Counted from the stretch's first letter, positions 1 to 5,811 are shown. The stretch is 10,236 bases of DNA from an uncultured Lachnospiraceae bacterium (GCA_946639085.1 CAMPBP010000024.1:1-10236); one strand, 5' to 3'. Numbers and translations: made by a program. The notes: generated from the sequence alone by a model not told the origin.

Positions 1-1
1 T

Positions 2-373
2 GTGGTAAAGACCATTTGCGGTAATCAGAGACTTTCCTATTATCTTAATATTCCTCAGATCGGATCCTACGGTAAAGGAAAAATGCCCGCAGGAAAAGTG
101 TCTTTGGATGATATGAAGAAAGACTGCCTCTATGTCGTAAACTTCTCATCATTTGAGACGAGCGAAATGGACGGCTCCTTCAGAGGCGAGATAAGACTGG
201 CATATGCATACGATAAAGACGGAAACGAATCTTTGATCACCGGAGGTTCGGTAAACGGCAGTCTTCTTAAGAGTCAGAAAGATTTTTGCTTCTCCAAAGA
301 GATGCAGAATCTTGATAACTATATAGGACCTTTGGCAGTTAAGTTAAAAGGCGTAAATATCGGAGGAGAATAA
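2..373 (+). CDS. TldD/PmbA-family peptidase, C-terminal fragment (5' end outside window)
   Basis: The visible 123 codons are open to the window edge, so the true start lies upstream and the first in-frame GTG should not be taken as a start. The fragment resembles the C-terminal domain of the TldD/TldE(PmbA) family: a stretch with AGKVSLDDM, then LYVVNFSSFETSEMDGSFRG (the place where family members have a conserved 'YV-(12)-G-F' strand pair), a GGSVNGSLL turn and a GPLAVKLKGVNIGG terminus. It lacks the catalytic HExxxH helix, which lies N-terminal in TldD-type subunits, so I cannot tell a metal-binding TldD from a non-catalytic PmbA/TldE subunit. In characterised bacteria TldD/E cleave unfolded peptides, including leader peptides of modified peptides such as microcin B17. 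Its stop codon directly abuts the luxS start, implying cotranscription. Confidence 0.75.
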   Translation: MVKTICGNQRLSYYLNIPQIGSYGKGKMPAGKVSLDDMKKDCLYVVNFSSFETSEMDGSFRGEIRLAYAYDKDGNESLITGGSVNGSLLKSQKDFCFSKEMQNLDNYIGPLAVKLKGVNIGGE

Positions 374-853
374 ATGGAAAAGATCGCAAGTTTCACAATC
401 GATCATAACAAGTTACAGCCCGGCGTATATGTTTCCAGAAAAGATCATATCGGAGCGGAGACGGTTACCACTTTTGATATCCGTATGACTTCACCCAATG
501 AAGAACCTGTAATGAACACCGCAGAGATTCATACTATGGAGCATCTCGGAGCAACATTTTTAAGAAATCATCCTGTATGGAAAGACAAAGTTGTTTACTT
601 TGGCCCCATGGGATGTCGTACAGGTTTTTATCTTTTACTTGCCGGTGACCTTGAGAGCAAGGATATCGTGGATCTTATGAAAGAAATGTATAAGTTCATG
701 GCAGACTTTGAAGGCGAGGTTCCCGGAGCAAGTCCCAAGGACTGCGGCAACTATCTTGATATGAATCTTAATATGGCCAAGTTTTTGGCTAAGAAGTTCT
801 ATGACAACGTACTTGACGGTATAGGAGAAGACAGGCTGATCTATCCGGTATAG
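374..853 (+). CDS. luxS: S-ribosylhomocysteine lyase LuxS
   Basis: LuxS cleaves S-ribosylhomocysteine to homocysteine and 4,5-dihydroxy-2,3-pentanedione, the precursor of autoinducer-2, as the second step of the activated methyl cycle; it is a cytosolic homodimer with Fe2+ or similar metal. The 159-residue length is typical of the family. The metal ligands are visible as HTMEH (His53, His57, with Glu56 as general base) and Cys124 in the DCGNY motif; the catalytic Cys81 sits in [13 protein letters not shown] 374 follows the previous stop directly, with the ribosome site GGAGGAG at 362-368 inside the end of the upstream gene. No promoter is seen immediately upstream, so it is probably read from the operon promoter outside the window. 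Nothing essential appears missing. Identification is secure; a signalling rather than purely metabolic role cannot be judged from sequence. Confidence 0.97.
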   Translation: MEKIASFTIDHNKLQPGVYVSRKDHIGAETVTTFDIRMTSPNEEPVMNTAEIHTMEHLGATFLRNHPVWKDKVVYFGPMGCRTGFYLLLAGDLESKDIVDLMKEMYKFMADFEGEVPGASPKDCGNYLDMNLNMAKFLAKKFYDNVLDGIGEDRLIYPV

Positions 854-861
854 GAGGGTTT

Positions 862-1866
862 ATGACTATTTCTTTATGCATGATAGTAAAGAACGAAGAA
901 AAGATATTGAGAAGATGTCTTGATTCGTTAAAAGGCATTTACGATGAGGCCATCATCGTGGATACCGGTTCCACGGACCAAACGAAAGCCATCGCAAAGG
1001 AGTATACCGACAAGGTATACGATTTTGAATGGGTAAACGACTTTTCCAAAGCACGCAACTTTGCAATGGGAAAAGCTACCTGCGATTACATTTACATGGC
1101 GGACGCAGATGAAGTGCTGGACGAAGAAAACAGGAAGAAATTCCTTCTTTTAAAGCAGGCACTGGACGGTGAAGTTGAAGTCGTTCAGATGAACTACGTA
1201 AATCAGCTCGGAAACGGAAGCGTTTACAACTTCGACAAAGAGCCCCGAGCCAAACTTTACAAACGTGAGCGAAACTTCGTTTTCATAGATCCCATACATG
1301 AAGTTGTAAGAGAACTTCCGGTTGTTTACGACAGCGATATAGATATAATCCATATGCAGCAGGAAAACCATTCGGGAAGAGATCTTAAGACATTCAGATT
1401 GGCGATAGAAAGAGACGGTATGATAAGCAACCGCCTTGTGGATCTTTATGCGAGAGAACTGGTCATTTCGGGCAAGGACGAGGATTTTCTTCTTGCCGAG
1501 GACTATTTTAAAAGCCTTGTGGACGACGGAAACTATTCCGAAGATATACTACGCGCGGCGTATGTCGTACTCGCAGAGTGCGCTTTGTTAAAAGGTGACG
1601 ACAAAAATCTGACAAAGTATTCCCTTAAGGATATCGCAAGCGGCGGATGCGCAGAAATGTGCTGTATTCTTGGGGTATATTTCGAAAAAAACGCGGATTA
1701 CAACGAAGCGGCCATGTGGTACTATAATGCAAGATACGAGACAGACCCTTTGTTAAACATAAGATCAAAAGGAGAGATACCTTTAAAAGGTCTTATCAGG
1801 ATAATGAGTCTTCTCGGTCAGGACGAAATGGTTAAGCTTTACACAAACGAACTTGAATCTTTATAA
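862..1866 (+). CDS. Family 2 glycosyltransferase with TPR-like C-terminus (SunS-like)
   Basis: The N-terminal ~200 residues are a GT-A fold family 2 glycosyltransferase: the opening ISLCMIVKNEEKILRRCLDS strand-helix, VDTGSTDQT (residues 33-41) for nucleotide binding, WVNDFSKARNFA, and a DxD metal/UDP-sugar motif at Asp81-Asp83 within MADADE. Residues from about 195 on are helical and look like degenerate tetratricopeptide repeats (alanine/tyrosine-rich helices such as EAAMWYYNARYET near residues 285-297). This GT2-plus-helical-repeat layout is shared with many uncharacterised clostridial proteins and resembles SunS, the S-glycosyltransferase that sugars a cysteine in sublancin. No signal peptide or membrane segment is seen, so it should act in the cytoplasm. 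ATG 862 has an AGGAGGG site at 852-858, overlapping the luxS stop; the gap to luxS is 8 nt. The acceptor is unknown; the next two genes make a cysteine-rich protein a candidate. Confidence 0.85.
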   Translation: MTISLCMIVKNEEKILRRCLDSLKGIYDEAIIVDTGSTDQTKAIAKEYTDKVYDFEWVNDFSKARNFAMGKATCDYIYMADADEVLDEENRKKFLLLKQALDGEVEVVQMNYVNQLGNGSVYNFDKEPRAKLYKRERNFVFIDPIHEVVRELPVVYDSDIDIIHMQQENHSGRDLKTFRLAIERDGMISNRLVDLYARELVISGKDEDFLLAEDYFKSLVDDGNYSEDILRAAYVVLAECALLKGDDKNLTKYSLKDIASGGCAEMCCILGVYFEKNADYNEAAMWYYNARYETDPLLNIRSKGEIPLKGLIRIMSLLGQDEMVKLYTNELESL

Positions 1867-1879
1867 AGGGGAGTTTTAA

Positions 1880-3256
1880 ATGTCGGTAAAGAAAAAAGTT
1901 ATCAAATACATGCAAAACGACTTTAAAGAAGTCATGCATACCACCCTCAATCCCGAAGGGCCGGGCGTTGTGCGTATTCATCTCGTGCCCCCGTCATACG
2001 AGGACGGAGAGCTTATTCCCAGCGTTGCGATAATAAACGGTCAGGATATCATTCCCGTCAACTATTCGTGGACCATCGTGCTTGCGGAATTTATCAAAGA
2101 AGTGAACAAATATCACGGCAAAGAGCTTGGTGACGACGACGTTAAGTCCATCATCAAGAACACCGCGAAAGGTGTAAGGCGTGTGTTCACTTTTCTTCCT
2201 ACCTCTGTTATCAAGAAGGATATCTTTACGATAATGAACGCATTTAAGCAGGTTGCTTACGGTGAGGAAGTTGACGAAGAGATCGGATACATGACCATGG
2301 GCGATTACGCACCTTTCATGAAGGCTCCTCACAGAATGGATATTCTCGTAAGCGCCATGACAAAGGACGGACACTGGCATTGCAATCAACAGTGCGTTCA
2401 CTGTTATGCGGCCGGCCAGGCCCATGCCGAGGAAAAGGAACTTTCCACAGAGGAATGGATCAAGATTCTGGATAAGCTTCGCGAGATAGGTGTTCCCCAG
2501 GTAACTTTTACCGGCGGTGAGCCTACCATGCGTGACGATCTTTTCGAACTTATCGATCATGCCAGATGGTTCGTTTCAAGACTTAACACCAACGGCATCA
2601 AGCTTACGAAAGAGTATTGCGAGAAGTTAAGAGAAGTTGAGATAGACAGCGTTCAGATCACCTTCTATTCATCGGACAAAGACATTCACAACAAGCTTGT
2701 GGGCGCCGATCAGTATGACAACACGGTAAACGGTATAAAGAACGCTCTCGCAAGCGATCTAAACTTAAGCATTAATACACCTTTGTGTACTGCAAATAAG
2801 GATTACGTTAAGACTTTGGAATTTTTAAAAGATCTGGGAGTCACATACGTTACATGTTCGGGTCTTATCACGACGGGTAACGCCACAACGGAGACTTCCG
2901 AGCAGCTTCAGCTTTCGACGGACGAGATAAAGACGATACTTGCCGATGCTGTAAAGTATTGTTTTGAGAACGGAATGGAGATAAGCTTCACATCACCCGG
3001 ATGGATCGAGAACGAGTACTTTGAAGAACTCGGTATCGATATTCCAAACTGCGGAGCATGCCTTTCAAATATGGCGGTCACTCCCGGCGGAAACGTTGTT
3101 CCCTGTCAGAGCTGGCTTTCGGGAAGCGTTCTCGGAAACATCTTAACGGATGAATGGAGCGATATTTGGAACAGTGAAAAATGCAAAGAAAGAAGAGAGT
3201 TCTCTTCCGAACTTTTGGGAAAATGTCCTTTAAGGAGGGAAAAGAATGAAAAATAA
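1880..3256 (+). CDS. Radical SAM / SPASM-type maturase with unassigned N-terminal domain
   Basis: A cytosolic iron-sulfur enzyme of 458 residues. The radical SAM cluster motif CxxxCxxC is present as Cys168, Cys172, Cys175 (CNQQCVHCYAAG), and the SAM-binding GGEP motif is at residues 212-215. The C-terminus has SPASM-like features: Cys391 and Cys394 (NCGACLSN), the typical TPGGNVVPC turn ending at Cys409, a LGNILTDEWSDIWNS helix, Cys435 and Cys449. The usual terminal CxxCx5CxxxC block is absent; the protein ends nine residues after Cys449. The first ~150 residues precede the barrel and are not a standard core domain; residues around 50-105 have a strand-strand-helix pattern that could be a PqqD-like peptide-recognition domain, which is only a guess. 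SPASM enzymes usually modify peptides or proteins. ATG 1880 follows AAAGGGGAG (1866-1873). The gene overlaps the downstream Cys-rich-tail gene by 11 nt, suggesting it acts on that product. Confidence 0.85.
   Translation: MSVKKKVIKYMQNDFKEVMHTTLNPEGPGVVRIHLVPPSYEDGELIPSVAIINGQDIIPVNYSWTIVLAEFIKEVNKYHGKELGDDDVKSIIKNTAKGVRRVFTFLPTSVIKKDIFTIMNAFKQVAYGEEVDEEIGYMTMGDYAPFMKAPHRMDILVSAMTKDGHWHCNQQCVHCYAAGQAHAEEKELSTEEWIKILDKLREIGVPQVTFTGGEPTMRDDLFELIDHARWFVSRLNTNGIKLTKEYCEKLREVEIDSVQITFYSSDKDIHNKLVGADQYDNTVNGIKNALASDLNLSINTPLCTANKDYVKTLEFLKDLGVTYVTCSGLITTGNATTETSEQLQLSTDEIKTILADAVKYCFENGMEISFTSPGWIENEYFEELGIDIPNCGACLSNMAVTPGGNVVPCQSWLSGSVLGNILTDEWSDIWNSEKCKERREFSSELLGKCPLRREKNEK
3232..3239 (+). promoter_or_regulatory. 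Ribosome binding site inside the end of the radical SAM gene
   Basis: AAGGAGGG lies six bases before ATG 3246 and is read as codons for the last Leu-Arg-Arg residues of the radical SAM protein. The strong site inside the upstream gene plus the 11-nt overlap favours translational coupling, so enzyme and downstream membrane protein are likely made together. It also fixes the start of the downstream gene. Confidence 0.8.
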
Positions 3257-4556
3257 AATAACTCTTCTCCTGTATTCAATTGTATTTGCCGTACTTTTCT
3301 CGATACTTGGTTTAAAGGGATATGCATCAGGCCCTACCGATGAGATAGAAGAGTACAATATGACAATCAACGTGCTTGAAGACGGCACGGTGAGCATCGA
3401 TTACCATATCGATTGGCTTGTACTTGATTCCGATGAACTGGGTCCCGTGGAATGGCTTCAGATAGGTATTCCGAACAACCACTACATTTCGATGACCGCC
3501 AAGTCGGACAATATATCAAGCATTTCATATGATTCGAACAGTTCAGGGTATTATGCCGTGGTTTATTTCTACGACAAATACTATGAAGGCGAGCATGTAG
3601 TCTTCGATTACAATGTCGTGATGGATTATCTTTATGAGGTAGATAAGTTTACCGAAGGTGAGACTGTATTCTATTTCGCTCCCGGCTGGTTTGACGGCAT
3701 TGAGACGAAGTCGATGACTATAAGATGGAATGCCGAAAATGCCATAAGCTGGACTCCGAACTGTCTTAATAAAGAGGGATATCTTACGTGGGAACAAAGC
3801 CTTGGATCGGGTGATACTTTGGAAGTAAGCGTAACCTATCCGACCGATGCTTATTCGTTTGATACTACCAAGAACGACCCGTCGGAATATGAGAATTATT
3901 ACGACGACTATTCCAATGATTATTATGGCGAGTATGACAGTTACGATTCGAACAACATATTCGACAAGAATCCATTGATGATGGTGCTTGGAGTCATCGT
4001 CTCCCTTATAGGCGGCGTGTTTGCATTGCTGATAGGCTGTTGGCCCATATTGCTCATCGTATTTATAGTATATAAGGCCGGTAAAGGTTTTAAACCCGCT
4101 GCACCCACCACCAGAAAAGAGATCAAAAGAACTCTTATCAAATACTATCCTACGTGTCCGGGCTGCGGTGCCGCCCGTCCCGAAGGGAAAGATAAATGCG
4201 ATTACTGCGGAAGATCGTTCATAGAATCCGAAGAGATCATCGAAGAGAAGGATATTCCCAATCCTACGCAGTATTCGACTGAAGGTACGTACAAATATCA
4301 CGATAACTCCGCTATCAGAGTTCATGTGGTAAATATCCCGGTTGTTACATCCAGACCGTCGTCAAGTTCTTCGCATCACAGTTCCTGTGCTCACAGTTCC
4401 TGCGCTCACAGTTCATGTGCCTGCGCTCACTCATGTGCCTGCGCCTGCGCCTGTGCTTGTGCCGGCGGCGGAAGAGCGGGATGCTCGAAGAAAGACTTCT
4501 ACAACACGGGTCTTAAACTTAAACAGCTTGAACTTAAAAAGAAATACAGGAAATAA
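3246..4556 (+). CDS. Membrane protein: DUF2207-like ectodomain, zinc ribbon and Cys/His/Ser repeat tail; probable radical SAM substrate
   Basis: A 436-residue modular protein. Residues 1-27 are a signal peptide (hydrophobic core, cleavage likely after GYA). Residues 30-210 form a beta-rich ectodomain (EDGTVSIDYHIDW and similar strands) reminiscent of DUF2207 membrane proteins. Residues 215-235 are a Tyr/Asp-rich linker. A hydrophobic stretch covers about 243-276. A zinc ribbon follows with Cys304, Cys307, Cys318 and Cys321 (CPGCG and CDYCG). A serine run (372-376) leads to a tail with three HSSCA units (378-392), CA, HSCA, four CA dipeptides (399-406), GGGRAGC (407-413) and a basic end. The tail (377-414) holds ten Cys and five His. 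If the hydrophobic stretch crosses once, zinc ribbon and tail are cytoplasmic and reachable by the radical SAM enzyme; if it is a hairpin, they are outside. Function unknown; the tail is either a modification target or a metal-binding tail. Confidence 0.8.
   Translation: MKNKITLLLYSIVFAVLFSILGLKGYASGPTDEIEEYNMTINVLEDGTVSIDYHIDWLVLDSDELGPVEWLQIGIPNNHYISMTAKSDNISSISYDSNSSGYYAVVYFYDKYYEGEHVVFDYNVVMDYLYEVDKFTEGETVFYFAPGWFDGIETKSMTIRWNAENAISWTPNCLNKEGYLTWEQSLGSGDTLEVSVTYPTDAYSFDTTKNDPSEYENYYDDYSNDYYGEYDSYDSNNIFDKNPLMMVLGVIVSLIGGVFALLIGCWPILLIVFIVYKAGKGFKPAAPTTRKEIKRTLIKYYPTCPGCGAARPEGKDKCDYCGRSFIESEEIIEEKDIPNPTQYSTEGTYKYHDNSAIRVHVVNIPVVTSRPSSSSSHHSSCAHSSCAHSSCACAHSCACACACACAGGGRAGCSKKDFYNTGLKLKQLELKKKYRK
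4377..4463 (+). repeat. In-frame coding repeat: HSSCA pentads then CA dipeptides
   Basis: Three 15-bp units (CAC AGT TCM TGY GCY type) encode HSSCA three times at 4377-4421; these are followed by TGCGCT, a shortened HSCA unit, and a run of TGYGCY hexamers (4434-4463 encodes CA five times). Synonymous third-position differences between copies (TGT/TGC, GCT/GCC, TCC/TCA) show that the amino acid pattern is kept while the DNA drifts, which argues for selection on the peptide. The hexamer run could also slip and vary in length between strains. Confidence 0.85.
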
Positions 4557-4561
4557 ACAAG

Positions 4562-4601
4562 GAGAGAGCGCCCAAGAAGGGCGCTCTCTCTTTCATTTTT
4601 T
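4562..4601 (+). terminator. Rho-independent terminator of the luxS-GT-radical SAM operon
   Basis: A perfect 12-bp stem, GAGAGAGCGCCC at 4562-4573 pairing with GGGCGCTCTCTC at 4579-4590, has the 5-nt loop AAGAA and is followed by TTTCATTTTTT (4591-4601). It begins five bases after the stop codon of the Cys-rich-tail gene, marking the end of the operon. On the minus strand the following bases are less T-rich, so it is a weaker terminator for the opposing small ORF. Confidence 0.93.
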
Positions 4602-4619
4602 ACACTTTCGGATATCTGT

Positions 4620-4688
4620 TTACTTGCCTTCGGCATGTGAACATTCTTCATAATACTCTTCCAAGTATTTAACTAATTTCTTTAACAT
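4620..4688 (-). CDS. 22-residue small protein, divergent from the LysR-type regulator
   Basis: The minus strand encodes MLKKLVKYLEEYYEECSHAE followed by Gly-Lys and TAA. ATG (complement of 4686-4688) is preceded at 8-nt spacing by AAAGGAGGCG, one of the best ribosome sites in the window, and by a perfect TATAAT. The peptide would form a short amphipathic helix with Lys near the start and Glu near the end, then a Cys-Ser-His stretch. There is no signal peptide or membrane segment. I do not recognise it. It could be a regulatory or leader peptide, or a small protein under control of the divergent LysR-type regulator, since such regulators often control the gene transcribed away from them. A 22-codon ORF can occur by chance, but the combination of promoter, ribosome site and placement makes it more credible than length alone would. 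Confidence 0.55.
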   Translation of the reverse strand: MLKKLVKYLEEYYEECSHAEGK

Positions 4689-4694
4689 ACCTGT

Positions 4695-4704
4695 CGCCTC
4701 CTTT
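4695..4704 (-). promoter_or_regulatory. Strong ribosome binding site for the 22-codon ORF
   Basis: The minus strand reads AAAGGAGGCG, with the GGAGG core at 4697-4701 and 8 nt to the ATG. This is near-consensus strength and is the main reason to treat the short ORF as translated. Confidence 0.65.
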
Positions 4705-4727
4705 GTTTGGTGCTTAACTGTGTGTTA

Positions 4728-4754
4728 TCAGAATCGATTCATTTCTCTTTCTGA
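4728..4754. promoter_or_regulatory. Dyad TCAGAA-N15-TTCTGA with nested palindrome GAATCGATTC
   Basis: TCAGAA at 4728-4733 and TTCTGA at 4749-4754 form an inverted repeat, and GAATCGATTC at 4731-4740 is a perfect 10-bp palindrome overlapping the left arm. The dyad lies just downstream of the minus-strand -10 box, in the leader of the small ORF, where a repressor or the LysR-type regulator could bind. The binding role is inference. Confidence 0.3.
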
Positions 4755-4755
4755 G

Positions 4756-4786
4756 ATTATAGTACAACCGATTCGTTTTATGGTAA
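4756..4786 (-). promoter_or_regulatory. Promoter of the 22-codon ORF (minus strand)
   Basis: A perfect -10 hexamer TATAAT lies on the minus strand at 4756-4761. The best -35 candidate is TTACCA (complement of 4781-4786, 4 of 6 consensus bases) with a long 19-bp spacer, so the -35 assignment is weak and an activator may be needed. It predicts a leader of about 60 nt before the small ORF. Confidence 0.5.
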
Positions 4787-4789
4787 AAT
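4761..4789 (+). promoter_or_regulatory. Candidate promoter of the LysR-type regulator
   Basis: AGTACA (4761-4766, 3 of 6 consensus bases) and TAAAAT (4784-4789, 5 of 6) are separated by 17 bp. The elements lie back to back with the divergent minus-strand promoter, so the two genes probably compete for or share control from this region. The -35 is poor. Confidence 0.4.
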
Positions 4790-4790
4790 A

Positions 4791-4807
4791 CATATAGTGA
4801 ATATATG
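4791..4807. promoter_or_regulatory. Candidate LysR-type operator CATAT-N7-ATATG
   Basis: Arms CATAT (4791-4795) and ATATG (4803-4807) form an interrupted dyad containing the T-N11-A pattern typical of LysR-type binding sites. It sits at the expected transcription start of the regulator, a usual autorepression position. Such AT-rich dyads also arise by chance. Confidence 0.3.
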
Positions 4808-4839
4808 ACGATACCTTTTAGGTATCATGGAGGCAACCC

Positions 4840-5739
4840 ATGGAATTAAGACATTTAAGGTATTTTCTTGCGGTCTGTGAGGAAATGAACTTCACAAAAG
4901 CGGCTCAAAAACTGATGATAGCGCAACCTCCGCTTTCAAGACAGATAAAGGATCTGGAAGAAGAACTGGGTACGCCTTTGTTCATAAGAGATCACCATAT
5001 GCTTCAGCTTACGGAAGAAGGTATAGCTTTCAGGACTTACGCCAATCGTATAGTCACCCTTGCGGACAGATCGGTGGAGGATATAAAAGAAACGCATTCG
5101 GGTCTCAGGGGAACAATATATATAGCCGAAGTTGAAGGTAAAGCGCCGCGTATTCTTTCTTCATACATATCTTCATTCATGGAAAAATATCCCGATGTTC
5201 AATATACGATATGGAACGGAAACTCCGATGACGTTACTCAGCGAGTTCGAAACGGTCTTGCGGATATCGCCATAATAATGGAGCCTTTCGATCCCCAGGG
5301 TTTTCACAGCATACCTCTATATACGGAGCCCTGGATAGCAATGTTTTCGTCAAAGCATCCTTTGGCAAAAACAAAAGGAAAGACGATACCCCTTGAAAAG
5401 CTGGCAGATTATAAACTGATCATTCCCTCCAGAGGTTCGAGACTTCAGGAGATAACCGACTGGTTTGCGCCTCTTAAGATAACTCCCAAGATAAGAGCAA
5501 AGATAGCCAATGCCACCACCGCGTACGAGCTTTGCCAAAAGAATGTGGGTGTGGCTATTTATCCGGCTGCCGCGGCAGACCTTATACACGATGAGAACGT
5601 GTTGATGAGAGAGATCACAAACCCCGAGAAGAAAGCGGCTTATGTGCTCATTTATCCGGACAATCACCCTCTTTCACCCGCGGCGGACAAGTTCGTGGAA
5701 CATATCTCTGCGCTTGGATCTGCGGATAAGGTTTTGTAA
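4840..5739 (+). CDS. LysR-type transcriptional regulator
   Basis: This 299-residue cytosolic DNA-binding protein has the standard length and layout. The N-terminal winged helix-turn-helix covers about residues 1-60 (MELRHLRYFLAVCEEMNFTK at the start, then AAQKL and QPPLSRQIKDLEEELGTPLF, with the wing around FIRDHHMLQLTEEG). Residues from about 90 form the two-lobed periplasmic-binding-like effector domain, with typical landmarks GLADIAII near 139-146, an 'IPLYTEPWIAM' strand, HPLAK, and NVGVAIYP in the second lobe. The effector cannot be read from sequence. ATG 4840 has a GGAGG at 4829-4833 and is the conserved family start. The divergent gene, the usual target of such regulators, is a 22-codon ORF; alternative targets are unlinked. 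No clear terminator follows; 113 bp separate it from the sensor kinase gene. Confidence 0.93.
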   Translation: MELRHLRYFLAVCEEMNFTKAAQKLMIAQPPLSRQIKDLEEELGTPLFIRDHHMLQLTEEGIAFRTYANRIVTLADRSVEDIKETHSGLRGTIYIAEVEGKAPRILSSYISSFMEKYPDVQYTIWNGNSDDVTQRVRNGLADIAIIMEPFDPQGFHSIPLYTEPWIAMFSSKHPLAKTKGKTIPLEKLADYKLIIPSRGSRLQEITDWFAPLKITPKIRAKIANATTAYELCQKNVGVAIYPAAAADLIHDENVLMREITNPEKKAAYVLIYPDNHPLSPAADKFVEHISALGSADKVL

Positions 5740-5802
5740 GATTTGATTTATACTTTTTTAATGATTGTTTCCGATGTTTTATGAAATATCGTGACTTTGA
5801 TG

Positions 5803-5811
5803 TGATATTAT
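5803..5811 (+). promoter_or_regulatory. Extended -10 promoter of the two-component operon
   Basis: TGATATTAT (5803-5811) fits an extended -10 element, TGn followed by TATTAT (5 of 6 bases). No convincing -35 is seen at 16-18 bp upstream, consistent with extended -10 promoters. It would start transcription about 35 nt before ATG 5853. Confidence 0.4.

Noticed and set aside
1994..2560. 188-codon minus-strand ORF opposite the radical SAM gene
   Set aside because: Antisense shadow; the plus strand has unmistakable radical SAM motifs.
3543..4325. 260-codon minus-strand ORF opposite the membrane protein gene
   Set aside because: Antisense shadow with skewed Ile/Arg-rich composition, no ribosome site and no family resemblance; the plus strand has a clear modular protein.
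4377..4463. CRISPR-like or intergenic tandem repeat array
   Set aside because: Units are 6-15 bp without spacers, lie in frame within a gene and vary at synonymous positions.
4342..4653. 103-codon plus-strand ORF rich in Val/Pro/Ala overlapping the tail repeat
   Set aside because: It is the shifted reading of the Cys-Ala repeat; the repeat keeps the alternative frame open, it has no ribosome site, and it runs through the terminator.
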